A stretch of 64,000 nt of DNA from Escherichia coli. GTDB taxonomy: Bacteria > Pseudomonadota > Gammaproteobacteria > Enterobacterales > Enterobacteriaceae. The stretch lies in NCBI RefSeq assembly GCF_036503815.1, contig NZ_AP027764.1:3224001-3288000 (forward strand). The letters run 5' to 3'. Positions 56,647 through 64,000 of this stretch are shown here, one piece after another. Under the pieces are notes generated by a model. It did no database searches, was not told where the DNA came from, and worked only from the letters and a program-made list of their open reading frames with translations. The translations under genes were made by a program, and so were the position numbers. The stretch's first letter is position 1; each line of letters starts with the position of its first letter.

Positions 56647-58797
56647 TTAACGCCGCCGACGGCGTGGGGATTTCGTTTTTTCTTTCTTTTTAACTATACC
56701 TTCAGGGACTTCCGGTTGCTCTATCGGAAATACCGGTAATGCATCCAGTAGTCGCTTGCCATAATTTTTGGTCAGCAAGCGTTTGTCGTAGATAACCACT
56801 TCGCCCCAGCAACCGTGGCTTCGAATCAGTCGCCCAACCTGCTGAATCAGGTTAAACGAGGCGCTCGGCAGGCTTTGCACCTCAAACGGATAGCGGTTGA
56901 GGCTTTTCAGCCATTCCCCTTCGGTGATCACCACGGGGCTGTCGATGGGCGGAAAAGCGATTTTGTGGATATGCACCTGGCTTAACAGATCACCTTTCAA
57001 ATCAAGCCCTTCGGCAAATGACTGTAAGCCCACCAGCACGCTGCGCTCACCGTTGGCAACGCGTTTGCGGTGCAGTTCAACTAAACGGTAACGCGGCTGA
57101 TCGCCCTGCACCAGCAGCATCAGACGTAAATCCGTCACATAGTCGAGAAACCGCTGCATCGCCCGTCCGCTGGCAAACAGTACCAACATACCGAGATGTT
57201 TTTTGCTCTCCACCTGCTTACGGAAAAAGGCCGCCATCTCGGCAATGTGCTGCTCTTCGTTGTCGATGGAAGGCTCAAAGCGCATCCGGGGAATAACAAT
57301 TTTGCCCTGTTCGCAGTGGTTAAAGGGCGAATCCAGCGCCACAAAGCGGTCACCCGCTTTCTCTTTCAGCCCGCTCATCTCCTGCAAACGCGAAAAACTG
57401 TTCAGCGAACGCAAGGTTGCGGAGGTAACAATAATGTGCGGAATACTGCGCCACAACAGCCTTTCCAGTTGGTCGCTAACACGAATACCCACACAGTGAA
57501 ACCACAGATGTAGCTGCCCGTCGCGCTCTTCCCGCGTCGCCCATTTAGTGACGGGTGCACCGGAAGATTGCGCCAGAGAAGCCAGCCGCCAGAGTTTGCT
57601 TTGCGCCTCGAACATCCCCAACGCGCGGTTCATCTGCAAAATCAACCGATGCAGGCGTACAATGTCATGGCTGCCGGTTTTCTCACTTAAATCGTTGAGA
57701 AATAACTCCGCCAGACCACGCAGCATCTCGGTGAGCTTTGCCAGCCGCTGACAGATTTCCAGCACTTCCTCAGGCAGTTCCCCCATTGTAAAACGGTGCT
57801 CCGCCTCCTGACCGGCTGGCATGTAGAGATTGAGAATGTTGTTTAACGAAGCGATAAGCTCATACAACTCTTCACAATGCGCATTCAAACGTTCAGGGAT
57901 TGCCAGCGGTGGGATCGTCTTCGGGCGAAACTGCTCCATACAGGTAGCAACAAGCTTCGTAAACAAGTCCAGCTGCAGCCGATACCACGGCGCGGTAATT
58001 TCGGCGCTCATCTCCAGCGCATCCCGTGCCACATCAGGCAGGTGATGGCCTTCGTCCAGCACCAGCAGTAAATTTTTCGGGTCAGGCAATACCGCTTCGC
58101 TTTCCATCGCCGCCATCACCAGCGCATGGTTTGCCACCACCACTTCCGCTTCCTGAATCTCCCGACGAGCAACAAAAAACGGGCATTCACGATAGTAGTA
58201 ACAGTTGCGGTTGAGGCAGCTGGCTTTGTCGGTACTTAAACGACGCCAGAGATCATCATCAATGGCGATATCCGTATGATCGCGCAGACCATCCCATTTA
58301 TAAGTGTCGAGATCGCCCTTCAACTTTGCACAACGTTTTTGCTCTTCCTGATTATTTGGCGTCAGTTCGTCGTCAAGAAACGCCAGCAGATCCTGTTGCG
58401 TGGGCTCAGTGCTGGCGAGCGCCGTCAGATTACGCGGGCAAACGTAGCGCCCACGCCCAAAAGCGGCAGTGAATTTAAGATCGGGAATGATCTTTTTCAG
58501 CAGCGGTAAATCTTTGCTGTAAATCTGATCCTGCAACGCCACGTTGGCGGTACTCACCACCAGCGTTTTTTGCTCTTCGCGGGCAATGGCGATGCCGGGG
58601 ATCAAATAGGAGAGCGTTTTCCCAACGCCGGTGGGGGCTTCAATCGCCAGATGCCGCCCTTCTTCTCCGGCCAGCGTTTTGGCGACGTCCGCAATCATCT
58701 GCCGCTGCGGCGCACGGGGAATAAAGTCGGGGATCTGTTCCTGAAGCGCCTTATACCAGGCGGCAATTTGCGCTTTAAGCGCGGCGGTTAATGCCAT
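56647..58797 (-). CDS. dinG: DinG, iron-sulfur XPD-like DNA helicase
   Basis: 716 residues from ATG 58797. An open frame extends 46 codons further, but this crosses the LexA box and is rejected. It is a superfamily 2, 5'-3' helicase that resolves R-loops, D-loops and replication-transcription conflicts. Walker A is EAPTGVGKT (53-61). The 4Fe-4S cysteines include C120 (RYVCPRN) and CLNRNCYYYREC near 194-205. The DEGH box and the C-terminal QVGRLIRS motif VI follow. All are intact. It is followed by ybiB. Confidence 0.97.
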   Translation of the reverse strand: MALTAALKAQIAAWYKALQEQIPDFIPRAPQRQMIADVAKTLAGEEGRHLAIEAPTGVGKTLSYLIPGIAIAREEQKTLVVSTANVALQDQIYSKDLPLLKKIIPDLKFTAAFGRGRYVCPRNLTALASTEPTQQDLLAFLDDELTPNNQEEQKRCAKLKGDLDTYKWDGLRDHTDIAIDDDLWRRLSTDKASCLNRNCYYYRECPFFVARREIQEAEVVVANHALVMAAMESEAVLPDPKNLLLVLDEGHHLPDVARDALEMSAEITAPWYRLQLDLFTKLVATCMEQFRPKTIPPLAIPERLNAHCEELYELIASLNNILNLYMPAGQEAEHRFTMGELPEEVLEICQRLAKLTEMLRGLAELFLNDLSEKTGSHDIVRLHRLILQMNRALGMFEAQSKLWRLASLAQSSGAPVTKWATREERDGQLHLWFHCVGIRVSDQLERLLWRSIPHIIVTSATLRSLNSFSRLQEMSGLKEKAGDRFVALDSPFNHCEQGKIVIPRMRFEPSIDNEEQHIAEMAAFFRKQVESKKHLGMLVLFASGRAMQRFLDYVTDLRLMLLVQGDQPRYRLVELHRKRVANGERSVLVGLQSFAEGLDLKGDLLSQVHIHKIAFPPIDSPVVITEGEWLKSLNRYPFEVQSLPSASFNLIQQVGRLIRSHGCWGEVVIYDKRLLTKNYGKRLLDALPVFPIEQPEVPEGIVKKKEKTKSPRRRRR

Positions 58798-58811
58798 GAG
58801 AAAACCTGAAA

Positions 58812-58831
58812 TACTGTATAAACAGCCAATA
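58812..58831 (-). promoter_or_regulatory. LexA box of dinG
   Basis: Read toward dinG the site is TATTGGCTGT-TTATACAGTA. The right half CAGTA is consensus, but the left half is TTGGCTGT instead of TACTGT. This is the known unusual dinG SOS box, 15 bp upstream of the start. Confidence 0.85.
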
Positions 58832-58914
58832 TTGTGGCATTTTTCGGTTTTCAGGGGTAATGGTTTTTCTGTTTCTGGAAAGCGGCTCGCAAACACGCCC
58901 TCACACAATATATT

Positions 58915-59080
58915 TGATTGAAAGTTCGACGGCACGGTGAGCGCCAGTCTTCAGGGCAGAAAACAGCAAGTGATACCGCATTTCGTGGTTACACTTGCCG
59001 CCGTCATCGCTTCGCAGGAACCGGTATTGCCCGCCCTGGCCTGAGCCAGGGCCATCAATGCCATTATCCTGTTGGGATCT
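58915..59080. other. GC-rich orphan segment at the dinG-side edge of the island
   Basis: About 165 bp richer in G and C than the AT-rich gene on its right. It contains an inverted repeat CCCTGGCC-TGA-GGCCAGGG (about 59035-59053, one base of the left arm shifted). Short open frames exist on both strands (for example 58951-59154 leftward) but look like no known family. It may be the remains of a gene or mobile element left when the island entered. Confidence 0.4.
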
Positions 59081-61093
59081 TTACAGCCATGCGTCTGGCG
59101 TCCACTCGGATAAAACTTTAGAAAAACGATATTGTGCGTAGCGGACCATATCACGATATAACGAACTTATACGCAGCTGGTTGGCCTCTTCATTAGACAG
59201 ATTATTGAAATCAAGCAATACCGCTTTGTATGTATTAAAAGTTTGACTGCTTATCATATTTTCATCTAAAGAGTAAGCTTTAGCCAATAAAGCAAATGCA
59301 TAACGTTTTAAAATTTTTGACGCATCAGGAATACCGTAAAAGACATTACTGTGAGAAATATTTGCAAATACGGCAGACAGACAGAAAAATATTTTAGACT
59401 TATCACTTTCACTGGCCTCTTTGAGATCCAGCATCGTTAATAGATTAGTGTAATGTTTTTCTTTCAAAGTATGCTGTTGCCATTGGTCTGAATCGGTCAT
59501 CAAAGAGGAAAATAATGATTTAAATTCTGTCGGTTGATTATCCGATTCTGGCACAAAGTCTGTTTTTCGCATTATTGCTGACATAAATACATCACGAATA
59601 TAACCTTTCAATCCAAGAGCATTGAGAATCAATTGGTGTTTCTTATTTTTCTGCGCATATTCCCATCCTTTTGCAAATAAAGGAAATGCACGCGTACAAA
59701 TCGTTTCTGGATCATCTCTGACAACTTCATGGGTATCCTGCAAAGATGGATAAATAGAGTAATTATTCCAGATGGTCTTTTTCTTAGCTTCTGGCTCAAG
59801 CATTGAGATTAACGCCTGGTGCGATAAGTGCATTACTCGCCCGGAGTTATCGGATGATAACAGGATATAACATTTATTATCTTTATCTAACAATCCTTGC
59901 AGCTGATTGAAATTCAACTTTATTTCTTCAGTAACGAATTGTTTTATTTCAGGTAATACCTGATAATTGTGATAAAGGTCAAATGCTAAGTTTTTCTCTT
60001 CCACACTTCCGTTTTCAAAAAGCAAATCAATAAATTGAATAAATCTATAATTTTCAGAAACCATCAACTCTGGTCTCTTTAAAAAGAGAGCATGGAAAAA
60101 GTTAATTATTTCCGTATCGTTACTCAGATTTTTATTTCTGAAGTAGCACAGATACGTATCCAATGCGCGCATAACAAGTTCATGATCGCTATTAAGTGGG
60201 GATTTTAATAGTTTTGCTATTATGGACGATGGGAATGCTACCATGTCCCGCAGCGTGAAGAGTTCCATGCCATCAGTTAATTGCGTTAGCAAATCTTTTA
60301 CTGTTTTTATGTTATCAGTATTATCATTGAAAGATTCGTCTGCCAGAGACTCTAGTTTTTCTATCATCCCCCCGATTACAAATATATCTTTTTCGCTCTC
60401 CACGTCATGATTAGACATATCATCGACGATATCTTTAACTTTACTATCACTTTCATATAGTTTTTCTCTCACAATATTATTAGCGTTTACTGCAGAAGTC
60501 GCATCATAATAGGATGGCGGAATAATAACAGAGAATTCGTTAGTGAATATAGAATGATATGCAAGATTATCATCATTCAATTTCTCACCAACGTTAAGCG
60601 AATTAATATCCCTCAGAATATGCGTCTCAATCTGACTGTCAAAAAGACTTTTAGAAAAACCACTACCTTCAGTCAGTTCAATTTTCATCCTGAGTATTTT
60701 ATTTTTGAGGTCAGAAAATGTATTTACATAAGGAATAAAAACATCTGATGAATTAGAGTTATTTTTCTTTCCATTAATATTATCTATTCTGACGGTGATC
60801 CCTTTCTCATCACGATGAATTGCATTATTCATATTTATAGAGATCACATTTTCATGTCTGGATTGCCCGGTTTTAATCGTCATATTGATATCATTTGCGC
60901 TGATCTCCGAAATCTCACTGACGAATTTTTTAAATGCATTATAGCGCTGGTGGCCAGCATTAAATTTGCCAAATGAAACATAATATGCGAAGTGTTCAAG
61001 GAAACCATGTAATTCCAGTAAATTAACCGGGTCAGAACCCTGCACCATATTTAATAACATCGTCGCATAACCATTGCATTTTGAACAATCCAT
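59081..61093 (-). CDS. Unrecognised 670-residue protein, AT-rich island gene A
   Basis: 670 residues from ATG 61093, with a strong AAGGAG six bases upstream, to TAA at 59081. No family was recognised. The N-terminus has a C-x2-C pair (MDCSKCNG). Residues about 70-200 are polar and Asn/Asp/Ser-rich with beta-like patches. From about 240 onward the protein is helical in character, in repeated 30-45-residue hydrophobic/charged units such as those around FLKRPELM and IDLLFENGS, so an alpha-solenoid is plausible. The end is Trp-rich (SEWTPDAWL). No signal peptide, membrane helix, Walker motif or nuclease motif is seen. Codons are strongly AT-rich, unlike dinG and rhlE. It sits where ybiA lies in K-12 and is divergent from gene B. 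Function unknown; secreted effector, toxin-type or phage-defence roles are open guesses. Confidence 0.8.
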   Translation of the reverse strand: MDCSKCNGYATMLLNMVQGSDPVNLLELHGFLEHFAYYVSFGKFNAGHQRYNAFKKFVSEISEISANDINMTIKTGQSRHENVISINMNNAIHRDEKGITVRIDNINGKKNNSNSSDVFIPYVNTFSDLKNKILRMKIELTEGSGFSKSLFDSQIETHILRDINSLNVGEKLNDDNLAYHSIFTNEFSVIIPPSYYDATSAVNANNIVREKLYESDSKVKDIVDDMSNHDVESEKDIFVIGGMIEKLESLADESFNDNTDNIKTVKDLLTQLTDGMELFTLRDMVAFPSSIIAKLLKSPLNSDHELVMRALDTYLCYFRNKNLSNDTEIINFFHALFLKRPELMVSENYRFIQFIDLLFENGSVEEKNLAFDLYHNYQVLPEIKQFVTEEIKLNFNQLQGLLDKDNKCYILLSSDNSGRVMHLSHQALISMLEPEAKKKTIWNNYSIYPSLQDTHEVVRDDPETICTRAFPLFAKGWEYAQKNKKHQLILNALGLKGYIRDVFMSAIMRKTDFVPESDNQPTEFKSLFSSLMTDSDQWQQHTLKEKHYTNLLTMLDLKEASESDKSKIFFCLSAVFANISHSNVFYGIPDASKILKRYAFALLAKAYSLDENMISSQTFNTYKAVLLDFNNLSNEEANQLRISSLYRDMVRYAQYRFSKVLSEWTPDAWL

Positions 61094-61397
61094 ACACCGC
61101 TCCTTTGCACATGAATGATCTGCGGATCATAAGCCTGGCAAAATAGGGAATCTTACAGAAATCGCTCATTTTTTAACTTTTCGCACAGTAAACTCAGGAT
61201 AACCTGGTTATGAAATTTTGCTGCTGCACCGCTCTAAACAGACTGGCGATCAATCTTTCTATCAATAAGCAGAAATGAGCGATTTTTGATAGTTAATTTA
61301 AATTATTTCATAGTAATACTTTCATAATCTATAGCTTGCACATAATGATTACTTATTATTTTTATGAATTTTAATTTGACGTATTAAAGGAGTTAAT
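61094..61397. promoter_or_regulatory. Shared control region of the divergent island genes
   Basis: 304 bp, AT-rich. It contains ATGATC-TGCG-GATCAT (61115-61130) in the leader of gene A and a perfect 13-bp inverted repeat, AAATCGCTCATTT at 61159-61171 and AAATGAGCGATTT at 61273-61285. The right copy lies inside a second, smaller repeat CTATCAA/TTGATAG (61259-61265, 61286-61292). These look like binding sites for one regulator of both genes or the traces of an element end. No promoter could be fixed. Confidence 0.55.
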
Positions 61398-61745
61398 ATG
61401 CGTAATTTGTTTGAGCAGTGGCCATTATTTAAACCTAACACACCAGGCAACTCCAACTATTTCCCTGACAACTTATCCATTACAGATATGGTTTTCTGGT
61501 TTGACAATAATGCCAAAAAACTGCTAGATGTTATTAAAAAAACAAAGAACCATGAACAAAAGCAGATGTTCATTCAGCATTTAACATCAACCTTATATAA
61601 TAATAAGGTATTAAACAACCCTTATCATTTAGAACCGCAAAAAATTTCTAATGAGCAAATAGCCTTACCAATAATTAATATTTTATATGATAATTCTGAC
61701 GTATTTCATAAAGAAAGTATTTTGTTTTTTCACAATTATTTATAA
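61398..61745 (+). CDS. 5' part of split island gene B (115 residues)
   Basis: 115 residues from ATG 61398 with AAGGAG five bases upstream. The product begins MRNLFEQWPLFKPN and is charged and helical, with no recognised family. It ends at TAA 61743-61745. The -1 reading frame is open from 61712 onward and runs without a stop into the 431-codon frame that follows. One extra base near the T-run 61725-61730 would join both parts into about 560 residues. It is most likely the first part of a frame-broken gene; a separately folded short protein is less likely. Confidence 0.65.
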   Translation: MRNLFEQWPLFKPNTPGNSNYFPDNLSITDMVFWFDNNAKKLLDVIKKTKNHEQKQMFIQHLTSTLYNNKVLNNPYHLEPQKISNEQIALPIINILYDNSDVFHKESILFFHNYL

Positions 61746-61786
61746 AAAATATCAAACTTTTTGATATAAATAGTCCGGAAGATTTA

Positions 61787-63082
61787 ATGACTTTTGATAG
61801 CCCCGATGCATCTTCTATTTTTGATACCCGGGGGTACCTCTCGACGTATCATGTTCAGCCAGATTTACTCGATTATAAGAACAAAATAATCATCCTTTTG
61901 GTTAAAATTCTTAATCATATTAATGACAAAAATAGCAAATACAACACTGAGGAAAAGAAAGTTTTCTATAACAAGTTATTGGCACCACTACGCCATATAA
62001 ATAACGACGGAAATAAAATATTGATATTAAATTATCTTATAACGAACATCTTTACCTCCACAAATTCAAATCCTGATAGTTTGCTCTTTGATGCCATACT
62101 GGATATTGCACATAACTCTGTTCACAGAGGATATTTAAATCAACATAGTTTAATCAGGCATCGCTGCGTCCAACACGCACTGATTAACATCATCTCAAAA
62201 CAAACAGACATTGACTTAAAAATAAAATGGATAAAAGATATAGTTTTAGTGTTGAAGTTACAACATGATGATTTATCGAAATGTATCAGCCCACTGATTT
62301 TCGCTATTGAATCGATAAAAACAACTAGCATTAGCGATGCGACAATTAAATCCTCTTCACAAATATTAAAATTGCATAATTATATGGAGATGTGTTATAC
62401 ACTTTTTGATAGCTATCCAAATTTAATAACTGAATATAATGATTTATTCACGGATTGTATTTCTATTGTTACACAATACGATCTGAGAGGATATTTCAGC
62501 AGACTGTTTGAGATGATAGAGATTACCGACAATGAAACTAAAAAGAATACAACTGCTTTTTTAATTAGCAGAATTGAATCGCGGCATTTATATCAACCTA
62601 AAATTGCCGCTCAATCTTTGAAATTGTTATTGAATACAGATATTCCTTATGCATATTCATCATTGCTAACATTACTTAATATTCTACAAAAAACAGTTTA
62701 TGAACCGGGGCATCTGGAGTTACTCGATAAAGTGTTAAAGTTATGTGCCAAAAATATTCAGGCGTCAGAATTTGACAGTTTATTGGAACTGCTAAAGATA
62801 TATGGTAATGAAACGACTGCACACTTTATTTTGCTTAGGGAGATAGTCGGATACACTATAGACAATGAAAATAATAAAATCAGGGACAGAATCAAGCTAA
62901 TACTGAATCACATATCTCATAATACTTTTCCAGATGATGAACAAACACTTTATGCAATAGCATGTTTATTCCAGACTTTCCCAGAATTTGTTTATGAATA
63001 TCAACCAATGTTATTAACAATAATTCAGATAGCAAGAAGAAATAATTTCATTGCCATTTTAAATACACTAGATAGATCATAA
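61787..63082 (+). CDS. 3' part of split island gene B (431 residues, helical-repeat-like)
   Basis: 431 residues from the first ATG in this frame; the frame is in fact open from 61712. GGAAG five bases before ATG 61787 could allow independent translation. The product is a run of amphipathic helices with repeated Leu/Ile patterns (LLDKVLKLCAKNI, FDSLLELLKIYGN, LLTIIQIARRNN), suggesting a HEAT- or ARM-like solenoid. No catalytic motif, signal peptide or membrane segment is seen. Base composition is as AT-rich as in gene A. It ends about 25 bp before a hairpin at the rhlE side. Function unknown. Confidence 0.7.
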   Translation: MTFDSPDASSIFDTRGYLSTYHVQPDLLDYKNKIIILLVKILNHINDKNSKYNTEEKKVFYNKLLAPLRHINNDGNKILILNYLITNIFTSTNSNPDSLLFDAILDIAHNSVHRGYLNQHSLIRHRCVQHALINIISKQTDIDLKIKWIKDIVLVLKLQHDDLSKCISPLIFAIESIKTTSISDATIKSSSQILKLHNYMEMCYTLFDSYPNLITEYNDLFTDCISIVTQYDLRGYFSRLFEMIEITDNETKKNTTAFLISRIESRHLYQPKIAAQSLKLLLNTDIPYAYSSLLTLLNILQKTVYEPGHLELLDKVLKLCAKNIQASEFDSLLELLKIYGNETTAHFILLREIVGYTIDNENNKIRDRIKLILNHISHNTFPDDEQTLYAIACLFQTFPEFVYEYQPMLLTIIQIARRNNFIAILNTLDRS

Positions 63083-63107
63083 AGCAAATTTATTAAAAAC
63101 AATAAAA

Positions 63108-63130
63108 TCAGACATGACATGCATGTCTGA
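63108..63130 (+). terminator. Hairpin after island gene B
   Basis: Perfect 9-bp stem TCAGACATG / CATGTCTGA with a 5-base loop, 26 bases after the gene B stop. There is no T-run; it may end gene B transcription or mark the right border of the island. Confidence 0.5.
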
Positions 63131-63148
63131 CCGTGTTACCTGAATAAT

Positions 63149-63177
63149 GGGCAAAAGCCTGTGATACTCTTTTGCCC
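63149..63177 (-). terminator. Hairpin after rhlE
   Basis: 9-bp stem GGGCAAAAG / CTTTTGCCC with an 11-base loop, 11 bases after the rhlE stop. It probably serves as the 3' end of rhlE. Confidence 0.6.
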
Positions 63178-63187
63178 TTACATGGTA

Positions 63188-64000
63188 TTACTGCGCAGCG
63201 GCAGGTTTACGCGGACGGCGACGGCGTTGTTGCTCGCCTGCCGGTTTGGCATCGCCGAGACGACGAGATGGTTTTTCTGCAGGCTTCGCGCTCGCAGATT
63301 TTGCGCCACCTTCAGCGCGGCGTGGTTGCTGTTGACCGCGACCACCGCCTTGTCCACGACCGCCGCCACGTTGCTGGCGACCATTCTGTATCGGTTCGGC
63401 CTTGATTGACGGGTCCGGCTCATAACCCGGAATCGCAATGCGTGGAATCTCTTTTTTCAGCAGTTTTTCGATATCACGCAGAAGTTTGTGTTCATCAACA
63501 CACACCAGCGACAACGCTTCACCGGTAGCTGCCGCGCGACCGGTACGCCCGATACGGTGAACATAATCTTCCGGTACGTTTGGCAGCTCGTAGTTGACGA
63601 CGTGCGGCAACTCTTCGATATCCAGACCGCGTGCAGCGATGTCAGTTGCCACCAGAACACGAATATCGCCCGATTTAAAATCGGCCAGTGCACGAGTACG
63701 CGCACCTTGCGATTTATTACCGTGGATCGCCGCACTGCGGATACCATCTTTATTGAGCTGTTCAGCCAGATGGTTAGCACCGTGTTTGGTACGGGTAAAC
63801 ACCAGCACCTGCTGCCAGTTCCCTTTACCAATCATGTGCGACAGTAATTCGCGTTTACGTTTCTTATCGACAAAGTGAACGTGCTGGGTCACCTGATCAG
63901 ACGCGGTATTGCGGCGTGCCACTTCAATTTCCAGCGGGTTGTGCAACAGTTTTTCCGCCAGAGCTTTAATATCGTCAGAGAAGGTCGCGGAGAACAACAG
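63188..64000 (-). CDS. rhlE: RhlE, DEAD-box RNA helicase (C-terminal 270 residues)
   Basis: The frame is open to the window edge, so the N-terminal part with Walker A and DEAD motifs lies outside. Visible are motif III (FSATF), the RecA-like domain 2 with motif V (ATDIAARGLDIE) and motif VI (HRIGRTGRA). A basic Gly/Arg/Pro-rich tail (GGGRGQGGGRGQQ, ending RPRKPAAAQ) is typical of RhlE. It works in ribosome assembly and cold-stress RNA remodelling. No damage in the visible part. Confidence 0.96.
   Translation of the reverse strand: MLFSATFSDDIKALAEKLLHNPLEIEVARRNTASDQVTQHVHFVDKKRKRELLSHMIGKGNWQQVLVFTRTKHGANHLAEQLNKDGIRSAAIHGNKSQGARTRALADFKSGDIRVLVATDIAARGLDIEELPHVVNYELPNVPEDYVHRIGRTGRAAATGEALSLVCVDEHKLLRDIEKLLKKEIPRIAIPGYEPDPSIKAEPIQNGRQQRGGGRGQGGGRGQQQPRRAEGGAKSASAKPAEKPSRRLGDAKPAGEQQRRRRPRKPAAAQ

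Noticed and set aside
58798..58935. 46-codon N-terminal extension of dinG
   Set aside because: It passes through the LexA box, which must be untranslated promoter sequence; the known protein starts MALTAAL at 58797.
58951..59154. 67-codon leftward open frame at the edge of the island
   Set aside because: It overlaps the end of gene A in another frame, has no ribosome-binding site and no family resemblance; kept only as part of the GC-rich orphan segment.
61724..61731. Programmed -1 ribosomal slip site in gene B
   Set aside because: GTTTTTTC does not meet the X-XXY-YYZ rule for tandem slippage and no downstream stem is obvious; a lost base is the simpler reading.
63188..64000. Truncated rhlE pseudogene
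   Set aside because: The frame is open to the window edge and all visible motifs are intact; the missing N-terminus is due to the window limit.

Overview
The window is chromosomal backbone of Escherichia coli or a very close relative (Shigella included). From rimK to rhlE the genes follow the order known from E. coli K-12, read here in the opposite direction. Most products match their K-12 counterparts in length and in nearly every residue that can be recalled. Assignments rest on recognising these proteins and their motifs by eye; no database search was run.

Layout: 1-1.9 kb holds the start of rimK, nfsA, ybjC, grxA and ybjM (redox and nitroreductase functions). 2.2-9.2 kb holds the transporter ybjL, the sigma-E small RNA rybB, the TetR regulator rcdA divergent from ybjJ-ybjI, then ybjH, the multidrug pump mdfA and the undecaprenyl-pyrophosphatase ybjG. 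9.3-15.3 kb holds deoR, dacC, gstB, yliI, bssR and rimO. 15.3-25.4 kb is one leftward block: iaaA-gsiABCD (isoaspartyl peptidase plus glutathione ABC importer) followed by the c-di-GMP pair pdeI-dgcI. 25.6-34.2 kb holds moeAB, the aldolase fsaA, the glycyl-radical pair pflE-pflF, the HAD phosphatase ybiV and the DUF1479 gene ybiU. The last groups share a near-identical palindromic operator. 34.4-43.6 kb holds ybiT, ldtB, ybiR-mntR with the 42-codon mntS, opgE, ompX, rhtA and dps. 43.8-48.6 kb is the nitrogen-regulated glnHPQ operon and the MscS-like channel ybiO. 48.6-58.8 kb holds rlmF, mcbA, fiu-ybiX-ybiI, ybiJ, ybiC, ybiB and dinG with its LexA box.

The one clearly foreign segment lies between dinG and rhlE, about 58.9-63.1 kb. 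In K-12 this place holds the short gene ybiA, which is not visible here. Instead there are two AT-rich, divergently transcribed genes of unrecognised function. One encodes a 670-residue protein. The other would encode a helical-repeat-like protein of about 560 residues and is split by a one-base frame change at a T-run. Their shared 304-bp control region carries a perfect 13-bp inverted repeat. This is the best candidate for an undescribed system in the window.

The second notable pattern is the operator ACTTTC-RTTC-GAAAGT in front of fsaA/pflE, ybiV and ybiU. It suggests one small carbohydrate-type regulon joining an aldolase, a glycyl-radical enzyme, a sugar phosphatase and an Fe/2-oxoglutarate-like enzyme. 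No rRNA, tRNA, CRISPR array or intact insertion sequence was seen.
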